DNA from: Burkholderia arboris
Lineage (GTDB): Bacteria; Pseudomonadota; Gammaproteobacteria; Burkholderiales; Burkholderiaceae
DNA: 64,000 nucleotides
Reading direction: 5' to 3'
NCBI RefSeq assembly: GCF_902499125.1
Contig: NZ_CABVPX010000038.1
Coordinates: 19,560 to 83,559 of the forward strand
Shown here: piece by piece, positions 35,083 to 44,474 of the stretch
Layout: each line of letters starts with the position of its first letter
Numbering within the stretch: position 1 is the stretch's first letter
The notes under the pieces: model-generated
Seen by the model: the letters and a program-made list of their open reading frames with translations, nothing else
Told to the model about the DNA's origin: nothing
Database searches by the model: none
Position numbers and translations under genes: made by a program

Positions 35083-36690
35083 TCAGGCAATCTCGACTTC
35101 GACGACGACCGGCGTCGCGGCGCGCAGCGCGTCGGTCAGCGTGTCGCGCAATTGCGCCGCATCGGACACGCGCACACCGCGGCAGCCCATCCCTTGCGCA
35201 AGCGCGACGAAATCCAGGTCCGGCAGATCGGTGCCCTGCACCGGGTCGTCCGGGCCGAAGCCGAACACGGGCGCGAAATCCTGCAGCGCGGCGTAACGCC
35301 GATTGCTCAGGATCACGAACGTGATCGGCAACTTCAGCTGCGCGGCGCTCCACAGCGCCTGGATCGAATACAGGCTCGAGCCGTCGCCGATCAGCCCGAT
35401 CACCCGCCGCGCCGGGTGCGCAAGCGCGACACCGACGGCGGCCGGCATCCCGTAGCCGAGCCCGCCGCTGTCCATCGTGTAGAACGTGCCGCTGCGCGTG
35501 AACGGCAGGTGTTCCTGCATCACCGGCCGCGCGCTCGGCGCCTCCTCGACGACGATGTCGTGCGCGTCGCGCACGTCGGCAAGCGTCTGCAGCGCGAATG
35601 CGACCGACATGCGCTCGCCGGCAGCGGGTGCGTCGACGCGCACGCGCGGCGCGCGCGGCGCGGGCATCGGCCGCTCGAGCGGCGCCGGGCGCGCCAGCAG
35701 GTCGCGCGCGGCCAGCCGCAGGTTGCCGACGACGGCATCGCCCGACGGCGTCCACGCGGCGACGCCCGGATCGTCGACGAGCTGCACGAGCGTCGCGCCC
35801 GGCGGCACGTGCGGACCGAAGCCTTCGATGTGATAGGTGAACGCGGGCGCGCCGAACGCGAACACGAGGTCGTGCCCGTCGAGCCGCGCGACGATCTTCT
35901 CGCGGATCGCGGGCAGGAAGCCGGCGAACAGCGGATGATCCTCGGGGAAGCTGCAGCGCCCCGACATCGGCGCGACGTACACGCGCGCACGGTGCCGCTC
36001 GGCGAGCCGCACGAGGTCGTCCCACGCACCGGCGCGATCGACGGCCGCGCCGACCACGAGTGCGGGACGCCGCGCGGCGTCGAGCGCGTCGCCGAGCCGC
36101 GCCAGCGCATCGGGATCGGGCCGCACGACGCTGCTGACGTCGCGGCGCGGCAGCAGCGCGGCCGGCTGGTCCCAGTCGTCGACCGGAATCGACACGAATA
36201 CGGGGCCGCGCGGCTCCTGCATCGCGATGCGGTACGCCCGCGCGATCGCGGCCGGCACGTCCTGCGCGCGCGCAGGCTCGATGCTCCATTTCACGTACGG
36301 CTTCGGCAGCTCGGCGGCTTGCGTCGCGCCGAGGAACGGATCGAACGGCAAAATCGCACGCGCCTGCTGGCCCGCGGTCACGATCAGCGGCGTACGGTTC
36401 TTGAATGCGGTGAAGAGGTTGCCCATCGCGTTGCCGGTGCCTGCCGCCGAATGCAGGTTGACGACCGCCGCATTGCCGGTGGCCTGCGCATGGCCGTCGG
36501 CCATCCCGACCACGACGGCTTCATGCAGGCCGAGCACGTAGCGGAAATCGTCCGGGAAGTCGCGGAACATCGGCAGCTCGGTCGAGCCGGGATTGCCGAA
36601 CACGCGGTCGATGCCGAACTGGCGAAGCAGGTCGATGACCGAATCGCGTACGGTGATCGGTGCGGCGGATGGGGGCGGATGGCCGGACAT
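35083..36690 (-). CDS. mdlC: Benzoylformate decarboxylase
   Basis: A 535-residue ThDP enzyme that decarboxylates benzoylformate (phenylglyoxylate) to benzaldehyde. The active-site serine lies in NPGSTELP (S36), the ThDP-activating Glu in GLHEAVV (E57) and the catalytic His in NLHSAAGTGNA (H80). The second active-site His lies in GAPAFTYH, matching the Pseudomonas MdlC residues. The C-terminal cofactor motif begins GDGSSLYSIQALW. AGGAG lies 10 bases before the ATG. It is the first gene of a leftward operon and divergent from a LysR gene. Confidence 0.9.
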   Translation of the reverse strand: MSGHPPPSAAPITVRDSVIDLLRQFGIDRVFGNPGSTELPMFRDFPDDFRYVLGLHEAVVVGMADGHAQATGNAAVVNLHSAAGTGNAMGNLFTAFKNRTPLIVTAGQQARAILPFDPFLGATQAAELPKPYVKWSIEPARAQDVPAAIARAYRIAMQEPRGPVFVSIPVDDWDQPAALLPRRDVSSVVRPDPDALARLGDALDAARRPALVVGAAVDRAGAWDDLVRLAERHRARVYVAPMSGRCSFPEDHPLFAGFLPAIREKIVARLDGHDLVFAFGAPAFTYHIEGFGPHVPPGATLVQLVDDPGVAAWTPSGDAVVGNLRLAARDLLARPAPLERPMPAPRAPRVRVDAPAAGERMSVAFALQTLADVRDAHDIVVEEAPSARPVMQEHLPFTRSGTFYTMDSGGLGYGMPAAVGVALAHPARRVIGLIGDGSSLYSIQALWSAAQLKLPITFVILSNRRYAALQDFAPVFGFGPDDPVQGTDLPDLDFVALAQGMGCRGVRVSDAAQLRDTLTDALRAATPVVVEVEIA

Positions 36691-36724
36691 GCTCGGGTGT
36701 CTCCTCGATGGCTTGGCGGTTTCC

Positions 36725-36759
36725 ACAGTATCGAAGTGCAAGCCATTCTCGGATACTGT
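36725..36759. promoter_or_regulatory. Inverted repeat between mdlC and lysR, likely LysR site
   Basis: Perfect 8-bp arms ACAGTATC and GATACTGT flank a 19-base spacer in the 99-base divergent intergenic region. The position suits an operator of the LysR regulator at 36790. Confidence 0.5.
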
Positions 36760-36789
36760 ATTTTCTGTCCAAAGCCATTACGTTCCGGC

Positions 36790-37701
36790 ATGACTTTCGA
36801 TCTCCGACAATTGCGCGCGTTCACGACGATCGTCGCGTGCGGCAGCCTCGGCCGCGCGGCCGACGCGCTGCATGTGACGCAGCCGGCGCTGAGCCGGATC
36901 CTGAAGCGGCTCGAGGACCAGGTCGGCGCGCCGCTGTTCGAGCGCCACTCGAAGGGCGTGCAGCTCACCGCGTTCGGCGAAGCGCTGCTGCCGCATGCGA
37001 CGCTGCTGCAGCATGAGGCCGAGCATGCGCGCGAGGAGCTCGACGCGATGCGCGGGTTCGCGAAGGGCACGATCAAGGTCGGCACGGTGGGCAGCATCGC
37101 GAGCCTGGTGCTGCCGGTCGCGGTCGGCCGCGTGCTTGACCGCTGGCCGAACCTGCGTGTCGAGATCATCGAAGGTGTGTGGGACCGGCTCGCGGAAGGG
37201 CTGAACAAGCACGAGATCGATCTCGCGCTGTCCGCGCACGGTCCCGATACCGACGAGATCGTCGCGATTCCCGAATGCCGCTGGGAAGATCGCAGCCACA
37301 TCGTTGCGGCGCCGCACCATCCGCTGCGCGCGCTCGGCCGCGCGCCGACGCTCGCCGATACGCTGCACGCGCGCTGGGCGATTCCGCCGCGCGGCACCGC
37401 GCCGTTCGACCACATGCGCGCGACCTTCGACGCGCACGGGCTCGCGCTGCCCGACATCGCGGTCGAAACGCGCTCGGTCACGACGCTGAAGAGCCTCGTG
37501 GCGCACGCGGGCTTCCTGAGCTGGATGGCCGAGCCGATGTACGGCGCCGAACAGCGCGCCGGCACGATCGATACGCTGCCCGTGCGTGAAGTCGTCGCGG
37601 TGCGCACGCTCACCGCGTTCCGGCGCCGCCACGGCATCCTGCCGGGGCCGGCCGGCAAGCTGCTCGACGAACTCGTCGCGCTGACGCGCGAAGGGCGCTG
37701 A
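36790..37701 (+). CDS. LysR-family regulator, divergent from benzoylformate decarboxylase operon
   Basis: A 303-residue LysR-type regulator. The N-terminal winged helix is MTFDLRQLRAFTTIVACGSLGRAADALHVTQPALSRIL (described to residue 40 only by name), with the substrate-binding domain from about 90 on. By position it most likely controls the mdlC operon in response to an aromatic acid. It would then act on the inverted repeat in the short divergent region. Family identity is certain; the target is inferred. Confidence 0.9.
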   Translation: MTFDLRQLRAFTTIVACGSLGRAADALHVTQPALSRILKRLEDQVGAPLFERHSKGVQLTAFGEALLPHATLLQHEAEHAREELDAMRGFAKGTIKVGTVGSIASLVLPVAVGRVLDRWPNLRVEIIEGVWDRLAEGLNKHEIDLALSAHGPDTDEIVAIPECRWEDRSHIVAAPHHPLRALGRAPTLADTLHARWAIPPRGTAPFDHMRATFDAHGLALPDIAVETRSVTTLKSLVAHAGFLSWMAEPMYGAEQRAGTIDTLPVREVVAVRTLTAFRRRHGILPGPAGKLLDELVALTREGR

Positions 37702-37799
37702 CGCCGTTTTTCCGTCCGGCCTTTCGCGCTCGCCCTGGCCGCGCGCCACCGCAGCGCACCATCGAAATGCCGTTTCCCCGCCTTGACTTTCGCTCGCCT

Positions 37800-37842
37800 G
37801 AATACGATCATTCGCTCACATAAAGAGCAAATGATCGTATTC
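37800..37842. promoter_or_regulatory. Large operator-like palindrome upstream of dalD (site 1)
   Basis: Two 18-base arms, 37800-37817 and 37825-37842, pair with one mismatch around a 7-base centre (ACATAAA). The core is CGATCATTCGCTC-N7-GAGCAAATGATCG. The centre is 56 bases upstream of the dalD ATG. A closely similar site with the same 7-base spacing lies at 53762-53796, in front of the polyol ABC operon. Confidence 0.8.
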
Positions 37843-37876
37843 GACTGGAAAGACAGGCACGAACAGGAGACACCGG

Positions 37877-39271
37877 ATGAGCGAATCGTCCTCTGCCCGC
37901 GCGCCCGTGCTGCTGCACATCGGCGCAGGCTCGTTTCACCGCGCGCACCAGGCGTGGTATCTGCATCGCGTGAACGCGGCCGTGCCGGCCGGCGAACGCT
38001 GGTCGTTGAGCGTCGGCAACATCCGCGACGACATGCGCGCGACGATGGACGCGCTCGCCGCGCAGCACGGCGAATACACGCTCGAAACCGTCACGCCGCA
38101 AGGCGAACGCGCCTACGAGACGATCCGCGCGATCACGCGCGTGCTGCCGTGGTCGCTCGACCTCGCCGCGCTGATCGACGCCGGCGCCGACCCGGCCTGC
38201 CGGATCGTGTCGTTCACCGTCACCGAAGGCGGCTACTACCTCGACGAACACAACCGGCTCGACCTCGCGAACGCCGATCTCGCCGCCGACCTGCAGGGCG
38301 CGCGCACGACGCTGTACGGTGCGCTCGCGGCGCTGCTCGCCGAACGCGCGCAGCGTGACGCGGGCCCGCTCACGCTGCAGAGCTGCGACAACCTGCGCAA
38401 CAACGGCGCGCGCTTTCGCGCGGGGATGCGCGAATTCCTCGAACGGCGCGGGCAGGCCGACCTGCTCGCATGGTTCGACGCGCACGTCGCGACGCCGAGC
38501 GCGATGGTCGACCGCATCACGCCGCGCCCGACCGCCGACGTGCGCGAGCGTGTGCGCGCGGCCACCGGCTTCGACGATGCGTGCCCGGTGATGGGCGAAT
38601 CGTTCATCCAGTGGGTGATCGAGGACCGCTTCGCGGCCGGCCGGCCGCGCTGGGAACTGGCCGGCGCCGAGCTCGTCGACGACGTGCATCCGTACGAGGA
38701 AGCGAAGATCCGCATCCTCAACGCGACCCACAGCTGCATCGCGTGGGCCGGCACGCTCGCGGGCCACACCTACATCCACGAAGGCACGCACGACGCGGCG
38801 ATCCGCCGCTTCGCGCACGACTACGTGACGCAGGACGTGATCCCGTGCCTCACGCCCAGCCCGCTCGATCTCGCGCGCTACCGCGACGTCGTGCTCGAGC
38901 GCTTCGGCAACCCGTACGTGCTCGACACGAACCAGCGCGTCGCCGCCGACGGCTTCTCGAAGATCCCCGGCTTCATCGCGCCGACGCTCGTCGAATCGTT
39001 CGCGCGCGGCGCGGCGCCGGTCGCCACCGCGGTGCTGCCCGCGCTGTTCCTGCGCTTTCTCGAACGCTGGGCGCGCGGCACGCTGCCATATGCGTACCAG
39101 GACGGCGTGATGGACGACAGCGCCGCGCGCGCGATCGTCGACGCCGACGACCCGGCCGTCGCGCTGTGCGCAAGCCGCCCGCTGTGGGGCTCGCTCGCGG
39201 GCAACGCGGCGCTGTTCGAGGCGCTGCGCGCCGGGCTCGCGCGCGTCGACGCATGGCTCGCGGCGCGCTGA
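37877..39271 (+). CDS. dalD: Mannitol dehydrogenase family, D-arabinitol 4-dehydrogenase-like
   Basis: A 464-residue long-chain polyol dehydrogenase, NAD-dependent. It has the Rossmann entry HIGAGSFHRAHQAWYLHRV, CDNLRNNG, and ESFIQWVIED followed by the KIRILNATHS segment with the catalytic lysine. Overall it is closest to DalD (D-arabinitol to D-xylulose) among the mannitol dehydrogenase family. The xylulokinase next door supports a D-xylulose product. Mannitol dehydrogenase activity is the main alternative. A strong palindrome lies just upstream. Confidence 0.85.
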   Translation: MSESSSARAPVLLHIGAGSFHRAHQAWYLHRVNAAVPAGERWSLSVGNIRDDMRATMDALAAQHGEYTLETVTPQGERAYETIRAITRVLPWSLDLAALIDAGADPACRIVSFTVTEGGYYLDEHNRLDLANADLAADLQGARTTLYGALAALLAERAQRDAGPLTLQSCDNLRNNGARFRAGMREFLERRGQADLLAWFDAHVATPSAMVDRITPRPTADVRERVRAATGFDDACPVMGESFIQWVIEDRFAAGRPRWELAGAELVDDVHPYEEAKIRILNATHSCIAWAGTLAGHTYIHEGTHDAAIRRFAHDYVTQDVIPCLTPSPLDLARYRDVVLERFGNPYVLDTNQRVAADGFSKIPGFIAPTLVESFARGAAPVATAVLPALFLRFLERWARGTLPYAYQDGVMDDSAARAIVDADDPAVALCASRPLWGSLAGNAALFEALRAGLARVDAWLAAR

Positions 39272-39375
39272 TGCGCGCACGCCGGCGCCCGGCCGCCCGG
39301 CCGGGCGAACCCGCTTGGCACAGGCCGGGCGGCACGGCTAAAGTAGCGGCTCCTCTCTGACGGAACGGATCGCTC

Positions 39376-40857
39376 ATGTATCTCGGCATCGACCTCGGCA
39401 CCTCGGAAGTGAAGGTGCTGCTGCTCGCCCCGGACGGCGCGGTCGTCGGCACCGCCGGCTCGCCGTTCACCGTGTCGCGGCCGCACCCGCGCTGGGCCGA
39501 GCAGCATCCGGACGACTGGTGGCACGGCACGCTCGCCGCGCTCGCGGCGCTGCGCGAACGGCACCGCCAAGCGTTCGCGCAGGTGCGCGGCATCGGCCTG
39601 TCGGGCCAGATGCACGGCGCCGTGCTGCTCGACCGCGACGATCGCGTGCTGCGGCCCGCGATCCTGTGGAACGACATGCGCAGCGCCGACGAATGCGCAC
39701 TGCTCACCGAGCGCGCGCCCGATCTCCATGCACTGGCCGGCAACCTCGCGATGCCCGGCTTCACCGCGCCGAAACTGCTGTGGGTCGCGAAGCACGAACC
39801 CGACGTGTTCGCGGCAACCGCGTGCGTGCTGATGCCGAAGGACTACCTGCGGTTCCGGCTGACCGGCGCGAAAGTGTCCGATCCATCGGACGCCGCCGGC
39901 ACGCTGTGGCTCGACGTCGCGCGCCGCGACTGGTCCGACGCGCTGCTCGCCGCGTGCGGGATGACGCGCGACCAGATGCCCCGCATCGTCGAGGGCAACG
40001 CGCCGTCCGGCACGCTGCGTGCGGACGTCGCCCGCGAACTCGGGCTGTCGGAGGCCGTCCTGGTCGCGGGCGGCGGCGGCGACAACGCGACGAGCGCGCT
40101 CGGCATCGGCGCGATCCATGCGGGCGACGGCTTCGTATCGCTCGGCACGTCCGGCGTGCTGAGCGTGGTCGGCGACCGCTTCATGCCGAATCCCGCATCG
40201 GCCGTGCACGCGTTCTGCCACGCGATTCCCGATCGCTGGCAACTGATGAGCGTCGTGCTGTCGGCCGCGAGCTGCCTGCGCTGGGTCTGCAAGCTGACCG
40301 GCACCGACGAGCCCGCGCTGCTCGCCGAAGTCGAGGCGCTCGACCCCAACGCGCTCGCGACGGCCCCGCTGTTCCTGCCCTACCTGTCCGGCGAGCGCAC
40401 GCCGCACAACGATCCGTACGCGCAGGGCGTGTTCTTCGGGATGACGCACGCGACCGAACGCGCGCACCTCGGCTACGCGGTGCTCGAAGGCGTGACGCTC
40501 GGCCTTGCCGACGGCCTCGACGCGCTGCACGCAGCCGGCGTCGAAACCGACCGGTTGTCGCTGATCGGCGGCGGCGCGCGCAGCGCGTTCTGGGCGCAAC
40601 TGATCGCGGACGCGCTGAACGTCAGCACGCGCCAGATCGGCGGCGGCGAAACGGGCGCGGCGCTGGGGGCGGCACGGCTCGGCTGGCTGGCCGCCGGCGG
40701 CGATCCGCATACGGTGCTGACCAAGCCGCCGGTGCGCGCCGAATATGCACCGGACGCCGCCCGCCATGCACTGCTGCGCGAACGCCTCGACGCATTCCGG
40801 ACGCTGTACCGCCACGTGCGCCCGCTGTACGAACCGTCGCGCGCACGACTCGCGTAG
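39376..40857 (+). CDS. xylB: Xylulokinase
   Basis: A 493-residue FGGY kinase. It has the N-terminal phosphate loop GIDLGTSEVK and the substrate motif GLSGQMHGAVLLD. The catalytic base is D236 in GGGGDNA, with GTSGVL for ATP and a C-terminal GGGARSAFWAQLIAD. These features point to xylulose phosphorylation to xylulose 5-phosphate. It follows dalD by 104 bases, so arabinitol would feed the pentose phosphate pathway. It differs clearly from the second FGGY kinase at 59461. Confidence 0.92.
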   Translation: MYLGIDLGTSEVKVLLLAPDGAVVGTAGSPFTVSRPHPRWAEQHPDDWWHGTLAALAALRERHRQAFAQVRGIGLSGQMHGAVLLDRDDRVLRPAILWNDMRSADECALLTERAPDLHALAGNLAMPGFTAPKLLWVAKHEPDVFAATACVLMPKDYLRFRLTGAKVSDPSDAAGTLWLDVARRDWSDALLAACGMTRDQMPRIVEGNAPSGTLRADVARELGLSEAVLVAGGGGDNATSALGIGAIHAGDGFVSLGTSGVLSVVGDRFMPNPASAVHAFCHAIPDRWQLMSVVLSAASCLRWVCKLTGTDEPALLAEVEALDPNALATAPLFLPYLSGERTPHNDPYAQGVFFGMTHATERAHLGYAVLEGVTLGLADGLDALHAAGVETDRLSLIGGGARSAFWAQLIADALNVSTRQIGGGETGAALGAARLGWLAAGGDPHTVLTKPPVRAEYAPDAARHALLRERLDAFRTLYRHVRPLYEPSRARLA

Positions 40858-40977
40858 GCGCCGCGGCCGTGCGCCCGGCCATCGGCCGCGCGCGCGACAT
40901 GCGGTACAGTGGATGCCGTCATGCGGCCCGCCGGCCGGTCCGCGGGGCGGCCCCCAGATCCGAACCGAATCGCTATC

Positions 40978-41934
40978 GTGTCCAAGTCCTCAGAAAAACT
41001 CGATCTCGCCACGCGCGCCGCGTGGCTCTATTACGTCGCGGGCGACACGCAGAACGAAATCGCCGAAAAGCTGCAGGTATCGCGTCCCGTCGCGCAGCGC
41101 CTCGTCGCGTTCGCGGTCGAGAAGAACCTGATCCGCGTGCGCGTCGACCACCAGCTTGCCGACTGCCTCGATCTCGGCGCGCAGTTGTCGAAGCGCTACG
41201 GCCTCGCGATGTGCGAAGTCGTGCCCGTCGACACCGATGCGCCCGACGCGATCGACCGCAAGCTCGCGGTCGCCGGCGCGCAGGTGATGGAGCGCTACCT
41301 GAACGAAACCCGGCCGATGGTGATCGCGGTCAGCAGCGGCCGGACGCTGAAGGCCGCGGTCGCGCAGATCGCGCAGATCGACCGCCCGCAGCACCGGCTC
41401 GTGTCGATGGTCGGCGCGATCGCGGCCGACGGTTCGTCGAACCGCTACGACGTCGCGCAGTACATCTCGGAGAAAACCGGCAGCAAGCATTTCCTGCTGC
41501 CCGCGCCGCTGTTCGCCGACAGCAACGCGGAACGCGCGCAGTGGTGCAATCACCGGCTGTACCGGATCGTCGAGGCGCTGTCGGGCGAAGCCGACGTCGC
41601 GTTCGTCGGGATCGGCAACATCGGCCCGCACTGCCCGCTCTACGAAGACGGCTTCATCACCGAGCAGGAGCGCGACGAGATGACTGCGCTCGGCGCGGTG
41701 GCCGAACTGCTCGGCGTGCCGATCGACGCGCAGGGTACGCAGATCACCGTGTCGACCAGCGCGCGCGTGACGAGCGTGGCGCTCGCCACGCCGCCGAAGC
41801 TGCCGACGATCGCATTCGCCGGCGGCCCGAAAAAACGCGACGCGGTGATTGCCGCACTGCGTGGCGGCTGGCTGTCGGGGCTCGTCACCGACGAAACCTG
41901 CGCACGCGCCGCGCTCGACGCGAAGGCGGCCTGA
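40978..41934 (+). CDS. SorC/DeoR-type sugar-responsive regulator
   Basis: About 318 residues with a GTG start at 40978 (SKSSEKLDLATRAAWLYYVAG follows); upstream ATGs at 40909 or 40921 are alternatives. The N-terminal helix-turn-helix is NEIAEKLQVSRPVAQRLVAFA. The rest is a SorC sugar-phosphate-binding domain containing VSSGRTLKAAVAQ, VGIGNIGP and a CNHRLYRI segment. It closes the dalD-xylB operon. The two matching palindromes at 37800 and 53762 are its likely binding sites. Confidence 0.87.
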   Translation: MSKSSEKLDLATRAAWLYYVAGDTQNEIAEKLQVSRPVAQRLVAFAVEKNLIRVRVDHQLADCLDLGAQLSKRYGLAMCEVVPVDTDAPDAIDRKLAVAGAQVMERYLNETRPMVIAVSSGRTLKAAVAQIAQIDRPQHRLVSMVGAIAADGSSNRYDVAQYISEKTGSKHFLLPAPLFADSNAERAQWCNHRLYRIVEALSGEADVAFVGIGNIGPHCPLYEDGFITEQERDEMTALGAVAELLGVPIDAQGTQITVSTSARVTSVALATPPKLPTIAFAGGPKKRDAVIAALRGGWLSGLVTDETCARAALDAKAA

Positions 41935-41956
41935 CGCCGCCGTCGAACGCGCTGTC

Positions 41957-43168
41957 TCAGGCCGCGCGCGGCGCCGGAAACGCATGCCGGCGCGCGCGCC
42001 ACGCGCCGACCCACGCGGCCGCCAGCAGCACGACGAGCACCCACGGAATCGCGCCGGCACCCGTGGCGCCGAGCAGCATCCCGCCCGCGATGCCGCCGCC
42101 GGCGATCGCGAGATTCCATACCGTCACGAGCATCGACTGCGCGACATCGGCCGACTCCCCGGCCGCGTTCGCGGTGGCCGTCTGGAACAGCGTCGGCGCG
42201 CCGCCGAACGCGAGCCCCCACAGCACGACGCCCGCATAGACGATCGTCATCCCGGAACCCGCGCCGAGCAGCGCGGCCGCCAGCGCGAACAGCGCGATGC
42301 TGGCGAGCGTCAGGCGTCGTTGCGCGGCGCCGATCCATGCACCCGTCAGCGCGATGCCGGCCAGCGACGCGATGCCGAACACGAACAGCACCACATCGAC
42401 CTGCGCGCCCATGCGCACGCCCGCGAGGAACGGCGCGACGTACGTGTACAGCATGTTGTGCGCGAGCACGTACGCGAACATCACCGTCAGCACCGGCCGC
42501 ACGCCGGGCAGCGCCATCACGCCGAGCACCGGCTCGCGCGCGCCGGCCGGCTGCCCCGGATAGTCGGGCACGCGCACGCGGATCCAGCCGATCAGCGCAA
42601 GCGCCGCCAGCGTGATGCCCGCGAACGCGACGCGCCAGCCGAACGCCGCGCCCAGCGCGGTGCCGGCCGGAATACCGATCGACATCGCCACCGGCGCGCC
42701 GAGCATCGCGACCGCGATCGCGCGGCCGCGCAGCGACGCATCGACCATCCGGCTCGCATAGCCGGCCAGCAGCGCCCACAGCAGCCCGGCCGCCATGCCC
42801 GCGACGAAGCGCGCGGCAAGCGTGAGCGCGTAGTACGGCGACACGGCCGTCACCGCATTCGACACGACGAAGCCGGCCAGCGCCGCGAGCAGCAGGCCGC
42901 GACGCCGCATCGCGCGCGTCGCGGCAACGAGCGGAATCGCCGCGACGATCGAGCCGAGCGCATACACGGTCACGAGCTGGCCGATCAGCGCCTCGGGCAC
43001 GCGCAGGTCGGCGCTCATCAGCGGCAAGAGGCCCGCCGGCAACGCTTCGGTGAGGATCGTGATGAAGCCGGCCGTCGCGAGCGCCAGCAGGTTCGAGACC
43101 GGCAGGCGTTCGCTCGCCTGCGCCGGCTGGCCGGCAACCCGGTCGTCCATCAACGGGCAATCGCTCAT
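41957..43168 (-). CDS. MFS exporter, DHA1 family (AraJ/YdhP-like)
   Basis: A 403-residue 12-helix MFS protein. The N-terminal pattern NLLALATAGFITILTEALPAGLLP, then ATRAMRRRGLL and helix 5 GAPVAMSIGIPAGTALGAAFGWR, is that of the DHA1 drug/arabinose-efflux group. The ATG overlaps the stop codon of the upstream esterase gene (ATGA), so both are translated together. Its substrate is unknown; sugars, drugs or an ester product are possible. Confidence 0.85.
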   Translation of the reverse strand: MSDCPLMDDRVAGQPAQASERLPVSNLLALATAGFITILTEALPAGLLPLMSADLRVPEALIGQLVTVYALGSIVAAIPLVAATRAMRRRGLLLAALAGFVVSNAVTAVSPYYALTLAARFVAGMAAGLLWALLAGYASRMVDASLRGRAIAVAMLGAPVAMSIGIPAGTALGAAFGWRVAFAGITLAALALIGWIRVRVPDYPGQPAGAREPVLGVMALPGVRPVLTVMFAYVLAHNMLYTYVAPFLAGVRMGAQVDVVLFVFGIASLAGIALTGAWIGAAQRRLTLASIALFALAAALLGAGSGMTIVYAGVVLWGLAFGGAPTLFQTATANAAGESADVAQSMLVTVWNLAIAGGGIAGGMLLGATGAGAIPWVLVVLLAAAWVGAWRARRHAFPAPRAA

Positions 43169-44361
43169 GACGCGCTCCCGGTTTCGACGCCGTAGACCGC
43201 ATCGCGCACCGCGGTCACGATCCGTCCGTCGAGGCCCTTGTACAGCGTGTTGGTCAGCGCAACGACCGTCAGCCCGGCCGCGCGGTCGACGAACCACGTA
43301 TGCCCGTACGCGCCACCGCCGCGCCAGGTGCCGACCGACTCCGGCGACTGCGCGGCGGCCGGATCGCGCAACACCGAAAAGCCGAGCCCGAAGCCGAAAC
43401 CGGGCGCGTCCGGCAGTTCGTGCGCCCCCGGCTGGACACGCGCCATCTCGTCGCCCCATGCGGGGTCGAGCCAGCCGTCGCGGCCCGTGCGCAACGCGTC
43501 GAGCAGCGTCACGCAGTCGCGCGCGGTGCCGGCCATCCCCGCGCCGCCCGACGGCCAGGCATCGGCATCGAACACGCGCGCCGGCTCGAAACGGATGCCG
43601 ATCGTGCCGTCGAACACCGGTACGAGATCGACGTCCGCCATCCGGCGCGGCGCGCCCGGCGTGGTCACGTATGGCGTCGCGAAGCGTGCGGCGTCGTGCG
43701 CGACGAACGCGGTGTCGGTCATCCCGAGCGGTGTCGTGACGCGCTCGGCCACCGCGTCGGCGAGCGGCCGCCCGTCGACCGCCTCGATCAGCGCGCCGAC
43801 CACGTCGAGCGCGAGCGAATAGCCCCACGACGTGCCCGGCGCGAACTGCAGCGGCACGCTGGCGATGCGCCGCAGGTTTTCGGCAAGCGAGAGCCCCGCG
43901 CGATCCATTCCGTCGGACACGCCCGCGCGCGCATACGGGCCGTCGCCGTCCGCTTCGAGGAAGCGGTAGCCGAGGCCGGCCGTATGCGACAGCAGATGAC
44001 GCAACGTGATGACGGCAGGCGTGCCGTCGGTCAACGTCGGGCGGAATTCGGGCAACCAGCGAGCGACCGGTTCGTCGAGCGTGATGCGTCCCGCCGCGAC
44101 GAGCCGCATCGCGGCGGCCGCCACGACCGGCTTCGTGACCGACGACAGACGGAACAGCGCGTCTTCCCGCATCGGCGTGCCGGCTTCGCGATCGGCGAGC
44201 CCGACGGCGCGCGCATAGCGCAGCTCGCCGTCCTGGGCGACCCGCACGACCGCGCCGACCATGCGCTCGTCGGCGAGCGCGCGATCGAGTGCGTCGTCGA
44301 GCCGGTGGCGCAACGCGGCGTCCGGTGCCACGCGGAAAGCGGTGACAGGCAGGGATGACAT
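43165..44361 (-). CDS. EstB-like serine hydrolase of the beta-lactamase (class C) fold
   Basis: A 398-residue esterase. The SxxK motif is S74-V-T-K77 and the tyrosine of the YxN-type motif is Y181 (GYSLALDVV). GTWRGGGAYGHTWF contains the tryptophan that replaces the usual KTG box. Spacing matches EstB of Burkholderia gladioli, which cleaves short-chain esters and deacetylates cephalosporins but lacks beta-lactamase activity. No signal peptide is evident. It is co-translated with the MFS gene and divergent from a LysR gene. Confidence 0.87.
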   Translation of the reverse strand: MSSLPVTAFRVAPDAALRHRLDDALDRALADERMVGAVVRVAQDGELRYARAVGLADREAGTPMREDALFRLSSVTKPVVAAAAMRLVAAGRITLDEPVARWLPEFRPTLTDGTPAVITLRHLLSHTAGLGYRFLEADGDGPYARAGVSDGMDRAGLSLAENLRRIASVPLQFAPGTSWGYSLALDVVGALIEAVDGRPLADAVAERVTTPLGMTDTAFVAHDAARFATPYVTTPGAPRRMADVDLVPVFDGTIGIRFEPARVFDADAWPSGGAGMAGTARDCVTLLDALRTGRDGWLDPAWGDEMARVQPGAHELPDAPGFGFGLGFSVLRDPAAAQSPESVGTWRGGGAYGHTWFVDRAAGLTVVALTNTLYKGLDGRIVTAVRDAVYGVETGSAS

Positions 44362-44474
44362 GACGTGACCTCATACGGTGAACGAGCGCTCATCGTAGGG
44401 AGCCGACGCAAGAAGAAAAACCGGGTTAGAGTTCCGGACAATCCGGACGTGGAAGTCCGCAATCGGGAACCTGC

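Noticed and set aside
43165..44361. True class C beta-lactamase
   Set aside because: It lacks the KTG box and a signal peptide and has the EstB active-site layout, so a resistance call is not justified.
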